A DNA stretch of 47,247 nt from Zemynaea arenosa (GTDB taxonomy: Bacteria; Pseudomonadota; Gammaproteobacteria; Burkholderiales; Burkholderiaceae_D). Below the pieces are notes generated by a model. It did not search any database, was not told the DNA's origin, and worked only from the letters and a program-made list of their open reading frames with translations. Numbering within the stretch: position 1 is the first letter of the stretch; the number at the start of each line of letters is the position of its first letter. Of this stretch, positions 7,504-15,253 are shown piece after piece. The stretch covers positions 1 to 47,247 of the forward strand of contig NZ_SPVF01000084.1 in NCBI RefSeq assembly GCF_004614185.1, given 5' to 3'. The position numbers and the translations under genes were made by a program.

Positions 7504-9021
7504 ATGGACTCGCAACGTATCAGCAGTATTACGGTCATTGGTGGCGGCAGCGCGGGCTGGATGGCGGCGGCCGCCATCGCCACTTATCTGGGCCGGTCGT
7601 GCACCGTGAGGCTGGTGGAGTCGGAAGAGATCGGCATCGTCGGCGTCGGTGAGGCCAGCGTGCCGCACATCCGGCTGTTCAACGGGCAGTGGCTGGGCAT
7701 CGACGAGGCGGAGTTCGTCAAGCGCACCCAGGCCACCGTCAAGCTGGGCATTCAATTCAACGACTGGAGCCGGATTGGCGACAGTTACATCCACGGCTTC
7801 GGTGCCATCGGACGGTCGCTGGGGCCGTTGCCGTTTCATCAGTTTTGGTTGAAGCTGTTTCTCTCCGGGCGTGCGGGGCCGATAGGCGCGTATTCGCCGC
7901 AGACGGTCATGGCGCCGCTGGGCAAATTTGCGCCGCGGGACCGCAACGCGGCTCCGGGGACGCCGCTGGCCGATATCGCCTATGCCTACCACTTCGACGC
8001 GACCTTGTATGCGCGCTACCTGCGCGAGCTGGGCGAGCAGCGGGGTGTGCAGCGGATCGAGGGCAAGATCGTCAGCGTGCAGCAGCGTGCTGACGATGGG
8101 TTCATCGAATCGGTGACGCTGGAGAGCGGGCAGGTGATCGGGGGCGAACTGTTCATCGACTGCTCGGGGTTTCGCGGGCTGCTGATCGAGCAGACTTTGA
8201 AGACCGGATACCACGACTGGTCGCACTGGCTGCCGTGCGACCGGGCGATGGCGGTGCCGAGCGCCCGGGTTGATCCGATTACGCCATACACGCAGTCGTC
8301 GGCGCGGCCGGCGGGGTGGCAGTGGCGGATTCCGCTGCAGCACCGCGTGGGCAATGGGTATGTGTATTCGAGCCAGCACATCAGCGATGACGAGGCGGCG
8401 GCGACCTTGTTGTCTCACCTCGATGGGGAGGCGCTGGCGGAGCCGCGCGCCCTGCGCTTTACCACGGGCGTGCGGCGCAAGTGCTGGAACAAGAATGTCG
8501 TGGCGCTGGGGCTGGCGAGCGGGTTTCTGGAGCCGCTGGAGTCGACCTCCATTTATTTGGCACAGTCGGGGGTGACGCGGCTGCTCAGTTTGTTCCCGGG
8601 ACGGGATTTCAATCCGCTGCTGGTTGACCGGTTCAACCGGGAGTCCGAATTCGAGTATGAGCGGATTCGGGATTTCCTGATCCTGCACTATCACGCGACA
8701 GAGCGGGACGATACGCCGTTCTGGGACTATTGCCGGACGATGTCGATTCCGGACAGCTTGCGGGAGACGATGGACTTGTTCCGCGCGGATGGACGGTACT
8801 TCCGCAATGGGGAGGATTTCTTCGCGCTGCCGAGCTGGGTGCAGGTGATGCTGGGGCAGCGCATCGTGCCGCGCGGGTATCATCCCATCGTGGACGAGAT
8901 GCCGGAGGAGCGGCTGGTCGAGCATGTCGAGGGCATGCGGCGCTCCCTTGCCGACGCCGTCGCCACCATGCCGAGCCACCAGGAGTGGATCGACCGCTAC
9001 TGGAAAGCGCCCGCGCCATGA
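7504..9021 (+). CDS. FAD-dependent tryptophan halogenase family protein
   Basis: A 505-residue flavin-dependent halogenase. The FAD-binding loop GGGSAGW is at residues 13-19. The halogenase hallmark W272-Q-W274-R-I-P fits WxWxIP. K80 in ATVKLGIQF and E346 in FLEPLESTSIYL align by motif with the catalytic Lys79 and Glu346 of PrnA, so the active site appears intact. Family members chlorinate or brominate indoles or other aromatics using FADH2 from a separate reductase; no reductase gene lies here. Such genes are often found next to large TonB receptors in Xanthomonas, Caulobacter and relatives, but their role in glycan loci is not settled. ATG chosen for the AAGGAG 6 bases upstream. Stop overlaps the start of the GH2 gene by 4 bases (ATGA), so the two are translationally coupled. 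Confidence 0.9.
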   Translation: MDSQRISSITVIGGGSAGWMAAAAIATYLGRSCTVRLVESEEIGIVGVGEASVPHIRLFNGQWLGIDEAEFVKRTQATVKLGIQFNDWSRIGDSYIHGFGAIGRSLGPLPFHQFWLKLFLSGRAGPIGAYSPQTVMAPLGKFAPRDRNAAPGTPLADIAYAYHFDATLYARYLRELGEQRGVQRIEGKIVSVQQRADDGFIESVTLESGQVIGGELFIDCSGFRGLLIEQTLKTGYHDWSHWLPCDRAMAVPSARVDPITPYTQSSARPAGWQWRIPLQHRVGNGYVYSSQHISDDEAAATLLSHLDGEALAEPRALRFTTGVRRKCWNKNVVALGLASGFLEPLESTSIYLAQSGVTRLLSLFPGRDFNPLLVDRFNRESEFEYERIRDFLILHYHATERDDTPFWDYCRTMSIPDSLRETMDLFRADGRYFRNGEDFFALPSWVQVMLGQRIVPRGYHPIVDEMPEERLVEHVEGMRRSLADAVATMPSHQEWIDRYWKAPAP

Positions 9022-11852
9022 CGGCACAGCGCCACTTCGCTCCGTCGACGCGCCGAGCCGTCGCCGCCGCTCCGCATGCTGCGGTCCTGAGCGGGGTCGT
9101 CGCGCTGGTCGCCGCACTGGGCGGGTGGCGCCGCTGCGTCTCCTTCTTGCTCGCGCTGTGGATTGCGCTGACGGCCGCCACCGCCGCGGCGGCCGCGTCG
9201 GACGATTTGGTCATCAGCAAAGCCTGGAACTTTCGGCTGCTGCCGGGTGGCGCGCAAGTGACGGCGCATCCGGAGGCGGCCGGCTGGCACGCTGCCACCG
9301 TCCCCGGCACCGTCCACACCGACCTGCTGGCGAACAAGCTGATCGCCGATCCCTACGTCGGCGCCCCCGAAGCCAGGCTGCAGTGGATCGGCCTCGCGGA
9401 CTGGGAATACCGGACCTCCTTCGATGCATCGGCCAGCGTCCTGGCCGCGCCGCGTGCCGACCTCGTCTTCCCCGCCCTCGACACCTTCGCCGAAGTGTGG
9501 CTCAACGGGACTCGCATCCTGGATGCCACCAACGCCTTCCGCACCTGGCGCGTGCCCGTGCAAGGCCAGCTGCGCGCGCGGGACAATGAACTGCGCATCG
9601 TCTTCCGCTCCCCGATTGCCAAGATGCTGCCGCAAGTGCAGGCGATGCCGCTCAAGCTGGCCGGCAATTACCCATCCCCCTACGGCGATGAGCCGAAGGA
9701 CGCGATGACTGCCAACTTCGTCCGCAAGCCCGGCTACCACTACGGCTGGGACTGGGGGCCGCGCTACGTTACCGCCGGGATCGGCCAGCCCATCACGTTG
9801 CAAACCTGGAGCACCGCCCGCATCGCCAACCTGCATCTGCGCCAGGACCGTGTGAACGCCGACAAGGCCGACCTCACCGCCATCTCCACCACTGACGCCG
9901 CTCGACCGGGCGGGTATGAAGTGCGCCTCTGGCAAATCGCCCCAAACGGCAAGCGCACCCTGGCTGCCCAACGCCGCGTCGACCTGAGCGCCGGCGAAAA
10001 CCGCATCGAACTCCCGCTCCACATCGCCCATCCGCAGCGCTGGTACCCCAACGGTTACGGCGCGCAACCTCTGTACCGCTACGAGCTGACCCTCAGTACC
10101 GGCGGCGCGCCGGTGGCGAGCGCTACAGCCCGCACCGGCCTGCGCACCATCGAACTGCACCGCGAGCCCGACGCCAAAGGCCGCAGCTTCTATTTCGCTG
10201 TGAACGGCAGCCCCGTGTTCGCCAAAGGCGCCAACAGCATCCCCTTCGACATGTTCCAGCCACGCGTGACCAAAGCGCAGTTGCGCCGCGTCCTGCAATC
10301 CGCGCGCGACGCCAACATGAACATGCTGCGCAGCTGGGGCGGCGGCTATTACGAGAGCGACGATTTCTTCGACCTCGCAGACGAGCTCGGTCTGCTCGTG
10401 TGGCAGGACTTCATGTTCGGCGGCGGCATGCAGCCCGCGTATGACGACGCCTTCCGCGCCAATGTCGTGGCCGAAGCGCGCGACCAGGTGCGCCGGCTGC
10501 GCAACCACCCGAGTGTGGCGCTCTGGTGCGGCAACAACGAAGAAGAGATCGCCTGGAAGTACTGGGGGCCGGGTAAGGAGATGGCGCAGGCCGATCCGGC
10601 TTTTGCTTCGAAGGTCTGGAGTGGTTACGTGCAGCTGTTCGGCACCGATCTGCGCAAGGTCGTCGCGGAAGAAGGCGGTGGCATCGCCTACTGGGCCAGT
10701 TCGCCGAGCGACGACCTGGCGGAGGCCGCCAACACGTCTGCCAGCGGAGACATGCACCATTGGGAGGTGTGGGGCAACCCCGCCTACCCGCCAACGAAGT
10801 ACCTGGAGATCACGCCGCGGTTCATGTCCGAGTATGGCTTGCAGGCGTGGCCGGTGCAGCGCACGGTCGATGCGTTTGCGCAGCGTGACGAACAGGGCCT
10901 GGCCACGCCGGTGATCGAAGCCCATCAAAAGTTCTTGGCCGGGAAGGGCAACGAACGGCTGATGAAGTATGTGGAGGCCGAGTTCGGCGTACCAGCGGAT
11001 TTCGCCGAGTTCATCTACCTGAGCCAGGTGATGCAGGCCGAGGGCATTGAACTGGCCGCGCTGCACCACCGCGCCAGCCGGCCGTACACGATGGGTTCGC
11101 TGTATTGGCAGCTGAACGACGTGTGGCCGGGGGCGTCGTGGTCCAGCGTCGACTGGTTCGGCCGCTGGAAAGCGCTGCACTTCCACGCCCGCCGCTTCTA
11201 CGCGCCGGTCGCGGTAGCGGCGCTGCGCAACACTGCCGGCGCCACCGAGGTCAGCCTGCTCAACGACCGCGCGCGCGCCCTGCATGGCGAGCTCCGCCTG
11301 CGCGTGCTGACGCTCGATGGCCGCATCCTGCGCGACGAGCGCAAGTTGGTCGAGCTGCCCCCGCTATCCGCTACCCGGCTCGCGCACTACGCTGACGCAG
11401 ATCTGCTGGGGGGCGCCGACCCGGCGAACACGGTCGCCGTCTTCGACCTACAAGTTCCCGGCGAGTCCCCGTCCCGCGGCGCGGTCTACTTCGCTCCCGC
11501 CAAGTCGATCGCCTGGCCCGCTGCCCCGGTCCGCGCCGGTGTGCGCCGCGCAGGCGCCGCCTACGTCCTCGACCTGCATGCCAAAAAATTCGCGCGCGCC
11601 CTGTGGATCGACTTCACCGGCCTTGATGCCGAGCTTACCGATAATGCATTGACGCTGCTGCCGGGCGAGCACGTCACCGTGCGCGTCACCTCAGCCGCCA
11701 CCCTATCCGCGCTGCGCGCCTCCCTGCGCCTTCATTTTTTGCCAAAAAACCGGGGACGTACCCCCTCTCCAGAGCGGGGTACGTCCCCGATTTTGCGAAA
11801 TGCGCCAAATTATCAGTCAGCGTCTAAGGCTCTGATTTCACGCGCCTTTTGA
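9018..11852 (+). CDS. GH2 beta-mannosidase
   Basis: A 944-residue exo-beta-mannosidase that would release non-reducing terminal beta-mannose, for example from Man-beta-1,4-GlcNAc. A long N-terminal leader with two hydrophobic stretches, the second (about residues 41-61) ending in AATAAAAAS, indicates export. Then come a GH2 sugar-binding domain (VPGTVHTDLLANKLI; WEYRTSF; NGTRILDATNAFRTW), an Ig-like domain, and a TIM barrel with GANSIPFDMFQPRV and MLRSWGGGYYESDDFF. The acid/base is E508 in CGNNEEE and the nucleophile E605 in MSEYGLQAW, both conserved in GH2 mannosidases. Odd: about the last 35 residues are read from a repeat pair inserted at the 3' end, so the native C-terminus has been replaced. 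The start is the ATG overlapping the halogenase stop. Confidence 0.9.
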   Translation: MTAQRHFAPSTRRAVAAAPHAAVLSGVVALVAALGGWRRCVSFLLALWIALTAATAAAAASDDLVISKAWNFRLLPGGAQVTAHPEAAGWHAATVPGTVHTDLLANKLIADPYVGAPEARLQWIGLADWEYRTSFDASASVLAAPRADLVFPALDTFAEVWLNGTRILDATNAFRTWRVPVQGQLRARDNELRIVFRSPIAKMLPQVQAMPLKLAGNYPSPYGDEPKDAMTANFVRKPGYHYGWDWGPRYVTAGIGQPITLQTWSTARIANLHLRQDRVNADKADLTAISTTDAARPGGYEVRLWQIAPNGKRTLAAQRRVDLSAGENRIELPLHIAHPQRWYPNGYGAQPLYRYELTLSTGGAPVASATARTGLRTIELHREPDAKGRSFYFAVNGSPVFAKGANSIPFDMFQPRVTKAQLRRVLQSARDANMNMLRSWGGGYYESDDFFDLADELGLLVWQDFMFGGGMQPAYDDAFRANVVAEARDQVRRLRNHPSVALWCGNNEEEIAWKYWGPGKEMAQADPAFASKVWSGYVQLFGTDLRKVVAEEGGGIAYWASSPSDDLAEAANTSASGDMHHWEVWGNPAYPPTKYLEITPRFMSEYGLQAWPVQRTVDAFAQRDEQGLATPVIEAHQKFLAGKGNERLMKYVEAEFGVPADFAEFIYLSQVMQAEGIELAALHHRASRPYTMGSLYWQLNDVWPGASWSSVDWFGRWKALHFHARRFYAPVAVAALRNTAGATEVSLLNDRARALHGELRLRVLTLDGRILRDERKLVELPPLSATRLAHYADADLLGGADPANTVAVFDLQVPGESPSRGAVYFAPAKSIAWPAAPVRAGVRRAGAAYVLDLHAKKFARALWIDFTGLDAELTDNALTLLPGEHVTVRVTSAATLSALRASLRLHFLPKNRGRTPSPERGTSPILRNAPNYQSASKALISRAF
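11741..11800. repeat. REP-like inverted repeat unit pair
   Basis: GGGGACGTACCCC (11752-11764) and GGGGTACGTCCCC (11776-11788) face each other across a short spacer that is itself palindromic (CTCTCCAGAG), with A-runs outside on the left and a T-run on the right. The RNA would form one long hairpin. The layout is that of REP/REPIN-type repeats moved by RAYT transposases; no transposase is in the window. It lies inside the end of the GH2 frame and could also end transcription. Confidence 0.7.
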
Positions 11853-11909
11853 TTATGTGGGCTGCTACTTCATGTGTAAGGAATCGGAGACTCCCTACAG
11901 CTCTAAGGC

Positions 11910-11946
11910 GGGGTACGTCCCCTGTCTGGGAGCGGGGTACGTCCCC
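11910..11946. repeat. Second pair of REP-like units
   Basis: Two direct copies of GGGGTACGTCCCC at 11910-11922 and 11934-11946, separated by 11 bases. They lie 120 bp from the first pair and just upstream of the lacI control region. Each copy is nearly self-complementary. Confidence 0.7.
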
Positions 11947-11957
11947 GGTGGAAGGTT

Positions 11958-11977
11958 GTTTACTAAAACGGGCTAAA
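11958..11977. promoter_or_regulatory. Candidate upstream operator of lacI
   Basis: TTTACT (11959-11964), 7-base spacer, GCTAAA (11972-11977): an imperfect copy of the TTTAGT-N7-ACTAAA motif seen before the receptor gene. It begins with the palindromic core GTTTACTAAAAC. It lies about 25 bp upstream of the -35 of the lacI promoter. Confidence 0.5.
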
Positions 11978-12001
11978 GATCGGCAGAAATGGCGGGTTTC
12001 G

Positions 12002-12030
12002 TTGACGCTGCCGGAGCGGCTGGGATAAAA
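12002..12030 (+). promoter_or_regulatory. Sigma-70-like promoter of the lacI-led operon
   Basis: TTGACG (12002-12007) and ATAAAA (12025-12030) are 17 bases apart, with GATAAA one base earlier at a 16-base spacing. The predicted start near 12037 falls within the operator-like core at 12035-12046, as expected for autorepression. Confidence 0.5.
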
Positions 12031-12034
12031 CCTT

Positions 12035-12046
12035 GTTTATTAAAAC
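12035..12046. promoter_or_regulatory. Candidate operator at the lacI transcription start
   Basis: GTTTATTAAAAC repeats the palindromic core of the other sites; with the next two bases it is identical to the upstream copy except one base (GTTTAyTAAAACGG). It is 77 bp from that copy, and the pair straddles the promoter. Confidence 0.5.
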
Positions 12047-12115
12047 GGTCATTGGAGATGCGGGAATGGATGGGATGACGCTGCGCAGGGGAACGCGCCA
12101 CGCGGGAGTGCAGCC

Positions 12116-13099
12116 ATGAGCCAAGTCACTCTGCGCGATATCGCGGAACACACCGGCCTGTCGATCGGCACCGTCTCGCGCGCGCTGAAGAACCAGGCGG
12201 GGATGACCGAGCAGACCCGCGCCCTGGTGCGCGACGCCGCCCTCCGGCTCGGCTACAACTTCGGCCAGCTGAAGAAGGGCCGCATTCGCCGCATCGCCTT
12301 CCTGCTCCACAGCCAGCACAACACGCTCGCGTCCAGCCCGTTCTTCTCGCCTGTCCTGCACGGCGCGGAAGAGGCCTGCCGCCGCGAAGGCATTGCGCTC
12401 TCGTTCATCGCGGTCGGCCCGGCGGAGCCCGTCCTCGGCCTGATCCGGCTGCACCAGCCCGACGCCATCCTGTGCGCCGGCTTCTTCGAGCCCGAAGTGC
12501 TGAACGTGCTGCATCAGATCGGCAAACCCATCGTGCTGGTCGATATGCACCGTCCCAATTTCACCTCCGTCAACCCGGACCACGTGCGCGGCGGCTATCT
12601 CGCGGCGCAGCACCTGATCCGCTGCGGCCGCAAGCGCATCGCGATGTTGTCCGGCTCGCTCGCTCACTACAGCATCCAGCAGCGCAACCGCGGCTTCCGC
12701 CAAGCGCTGTTCGATGCCAAGGTTCACGCGGACCCGGACCTGGAAGTCATCGTCCCGGCCCTCGGCGAAGGCGACGACGGTGTCATCGAAGCCATGCAGA
12801 CCCTGCTCAGCCTGCCCAAGCGGCCGGACGCGGCGTTCTGCTACAACGACAGCACCGCCCTGGTCGCCATGAAGTACTGCCTGGCCGAAGGCATGAAGAT
12901 CCCGCATGACGTCGCCATCGTCGGCTTCGACGATATCGATGCCGCGGCCGCCGCCATTCCGCCGCTCAGCACCGTGCGCGTCGACAAGCCCGCGCTCGGC
13001 CGCGCCGGCGTCGAGCTGCTGCTGCAGCAGGCGGAATCCCCCACCAAGATCACCCTGCCGGTCGAACTCATCGTGCGCGAAAGCAGCTGCGACGACTAG
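12116..13099 (+). CDS. LacI-family transcriptional regulator of the mannoside locus
   Basis: A 327-residue LacI/GalR-type regulator. The N-terminal helix-turn-helix and hinge helix span about residues 4-55 (VTLRDIAEHTGLSIGTVSRA). A periplasmic-binding-like sensor domain follows, with CYNDSTALVAMKYCLAEG and VGFDDIDAAAAAIPPLSTV near the end. The family binds palindromic operators and releases them on sugar binding. Its effector is not readable; a mannose-type sugar or a mannoside is inferred from neighbours. Two motif copies in its own promoter region suggest autoregulation, and matching sites precede the CBM9 and TonB receptor genes. GGGAG precedes the ATG. It heads a tight operon (20-base gap, then overlaps) with the isomerase, kinase, GH47, GH92 and permease genes. 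Confidence 0.93.
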   Translation: MSQVTLRDIAEHTGLSIGTVSRALKNQAGMTEQTRALVRDAALRLGYNFGQLKKGRIRRIAFLLHSQHNTLASSPFFSPVLHGAEEACRREGIALSFIAVGPAEPVLGLIRLHQPDAILCAGFFEPEVLNVLHQIGKPIVLVDMHRPNFTSVNPDHVRGGYLAAQHLIRCGRKRIAMLSGSLAHYSIQQRNRGFRQALFDAKVHADPDLEVIVPALGEGDDGVIEAMQTLLSLPKRPDAAFCYNDSTALVAMKYCLAEGMKIPHDVAIVGFDDIDAAAAAIPPLSTVRVDKPALGRAGVELLLQQAESPTKITLPVELIVRESSCDD

Positions 13100-13119
13100 C
13101 CTTTCTCACCTGCCCACCC

Positions 13120-14337
13120 ATGTCCCACTTCCCCGACTTCCGCAACCCGGCCGTGCTGCTGGACCACGCGCGCCACACCATGCGCTTCTATCACCCGCGC
13201 GCCATCGACCCGGCCGGCGGCATGTACCACTACTTCCTCGATGACGGCACCGTCTACGACGCCGCCCACCGCCACCTGGTCAGCAGCACGCGCTTCGTGT
13301 TCACCTACGCGATGGCCTACCGTCACTTCCACGACCCGGCCTATCTCGATGGCGCCCGCCACGCCGTGCGTTTCCTGCGCGAGGCCCACCGCGCTCCAGA
13401 CGGCGACGGCTACGCCTGGATGCTGAACGGCCGCGTCATCGAAGACGGCACCCAGCACGCGTACGGCGAGGCCTTCGTGCTGCTGGCCTACGCGCACGCC
13501 GCCATGGCGGGCATCGACGAAGCCCGCCCCTGGATCGCGGAAACCTTCGAGCTGATGGAGCGCCGCTTCTGGGACGCCGCCAACGGCCTGTACGCCGACG
13601 AAGCCAGCCAGGACTGGTCCGTGCGCTCCACCTACCGCGGCCAGAACGCCAACATGCACGCCTGCGAAGCGCTGCAAGCCGCCTACCTGGCCACCGGTGA
13701 GCGCCGCTACCTGGAGCGCGCCTACACGATTGCCTTCAACATCACCCAGCGCCAGGCGCAGCGTTGCGGCGGGCTGATCTGGGAGCACTACAACACTGAC
13801 TGGCAGCCGGACTGGCGCTTCAACTTCGACGACCCGGCCAACCTGTTCCGTCCCTGGGGCTACCAGCCCGGCCACTTCACCGAATGGTCCAAGCTGCTTT
13901 TGCAACTGGAACAGAAGGCCACCGGCGTCCTCGAGCACGATCTGGCCTGGCTGCGCCCGACCGCCGAGCGCTTCTTCCAGGTCGCGGTCGAAAAAGGCTG
14001 GGACCAGGATCACGGTGGCCTGTGCTACTCGTTGGCACCCGACCTGAGCATCTGCGACCCGCACAAGTACTTCTGGGTGCAGGCTGAGAGCGCCGCCGCT
14101 GCCGCCATGCTGGCCCAGCGCACCGGCGACGACAGCTACTGGACCTGGTACCAGCGCCTCTGGGAATACAGCTGGACCCACATGGTCGATCACGAGCACG
14201 GCGCCTGGTACCGCATCCTGGATCGCCAGAACCGCAAGCTGAGCAACGAAAAGAGCCCGGCCGGCAAGGTCGACTACCACACCATGGGCGCCTGCTACGA
14301 CATCGTCGGCGTGCTCGGGAGGCCAGACCATGCATGA
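13120..14337 (+). CDS. AGE-family sugar isomerase, probable mannose isomerase
   Basis: A 405-residue (alpha/alpha)6-barrel enzyme of the N-acylglucosamine 2-epimerase/mannose isomerase (YihS) family. H252 in PGHFTEW and H387 in DYHTMGACYD sit where the two catalytic histidines of YihS lie, and the WEHYNTDWQPDWRFN block fits isomerases acting on unmodified hexoses. No signal peptide, so cytoplasmic. The likely reaction is D-mannose to D-fructose. This choice over GlcNAc epimerase rests on the direct coupling to a PfkB kinase gene (8-base overlap) and on mannosidases downstream; it is an inference. The ribosome site is weak, and translation may be coupled to lacI, which ends 20 bases upstream. 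Confidence 0.85.
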   Translation: MSHFPDFRNPAVLLDHARHTMRFYHPRAIDPAGGMYHYFLDDGTVYDAAHRHLVSSTRFVFTYAMAYRHFHDPAYLDGARHAVRFLREAHRAPDGDGYAWMLNGRVIEDGTQHAYGEAFVLLAYAHAAMAGIDEARPWIAETFELMERRFWDAANGLYADEASQDWSVRSTYRGQNANMHACEALQAAYLATGERRYLERAYTIAFNITQRQAQRCGGLIWEHYNTDWQPDWRFNFDDPANLFRPWGYQPGHFTEWSKLLLQLEQKATGVLEHDLAWLRPTAERFFQVAVEKGWDQDHGGLCYSLAPDLSICDPHKYFWVQAESAAAAAMLAQRTGDDSYWTWYQRLWEYSWTHMVDHEHGAWYRILDRQNRKLSNEKSPAGKVDYHTMGACYDIVGVLGRPDHA

Positions 14338-15253
14338 CGCCCCCGTGATGCTGTGCGCCGGCGAGGCGCTCACCGACCTGATCCACCAAGGCCACGAGCA
14401 GTGGGTCAGCCGCACCGGCGGCTCGGTCTGGAACGTGGCGCGCGCGCTGGCGGTGCTGGGCGAGCGCATCGCCTTCGCGGGCGCCATCAGCCGTGACCGT
14501 TTTGGCGATGCCCTCTGGGCCGCCAGCGAAGACGTCGGCCTGGACCTGCGCCTGCTGCAGCGCGTGGCCAAGTCGCCGCTGCTGGCCGTGGTGGAGCAGG
14601 GCGAGCCGCCGCGCTACTTCTTCATCGGCGATGACAGCGCCGACCTGCATTTCGATGCCTCGCAATTCCCCGAAGGCTGGTCGGCCAACCTGCGCTGGGC
14701 CCACTTCGGCGGCATCAGCCTGGCGCGCCAGCCGCTGGCGCGCAAACTGGTCGACCTGGCTGCGCAGCTGAAGGCGCAGGGCGTGTCCATCAGCTACGAC
14801 CCCAACTACCGCAACCTGATGGACGCGGCCTACACGCCCACCCTGCAGCGCATGGCCGCGCTGGCGGACGTGATCAAGGTCTCGGACGACGACCTGCGCG
14901 GCCTGTACCCAGGCGTGGCGCTCGATGACGCCCTGCGCCAGATCCGCTCCCACAACCCCGCCGCCCTCTGCCTGCTGACACGCGGCGGCCAGGGCGCAAG
15001 CCTGCTGAGAGGCGCCGACCGCGCCGATGCTCGCGCGCCCGCCGTCACCGTGGCCGACACCGTCGGCGCCGGCGATGCCAGCGTCGCGGGCCTGCTGCAC
15101 AGCCTCGCGCAGCACCCACAGCGTTCCTTGCAGTCGCACCTGCACGCCGCCTTGGCCGCCGGTTCGGCCGCCTGCCTGCAACCCGGCGCCACCCCGCCGC
15201 ATCCGCAATCCATGCATCAATTATTCGAACAGCTTGAAGGAGACGCATCGTGA
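14330..15253 (+). CDS. PfkB-family sugar kinase, probable fructokinase
   Basis: A 307-residue ribokinase/PfkB-family kinase. It has the N-terminal substrate motif GEALTDLI and GGSVWNVARALAVLG (the glycine-rich N-terminal signature), an SYDPNYRNLM block, and the C-terminal DTVGAGDAS with catalytic base D249. Phosphorylation of fructose to fructose-6-phosphate is inferred from similarity of these motifs to bacterial fructokinases and from its overlap with the isomerase gene; 2-keto-3-deoxygluconate or another hexose remains possible. GGGAGG precedes the ATG. The start overlaps the isomerase stop by 8 bases and the stop TGA shares one base with the next ATG (TGATG), so three genes are translationally coupled. 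Confidence 0.87.
   Translation: MHDAPVMLCAGEALTDLIHQGHEQWVSRTGGSVWNVARALAVLGERIAFAGAISRDRFGDALWAASEDVGLDLRLLQRVAKSPLLAVVEQGEPPRYFFIGDDSADLHFDASQFPEGWSANLRWAHFGGISLARQPLARKLVDLAAQLKAQGVSISYDPNYRNLMDAAYTPTLQRMAALADVIKVSDDDLRGLYPGVALDDALRQIRSHNPAALCLLTRGGQGASLLRGADRADARAPAVTVADTVGAGDASVAGLLHSLAQHPQRSLQSHLHAALAAGSAACLQPGATPPHPQSMHQLFEQLEGDAS

Noticed and set aside
11741..11946. CRISPR-like repeats
   Set aside because: The 13-mer units are palindromic, unevenly spaced and differ in orientation; there are no regular spacers or cas genes.
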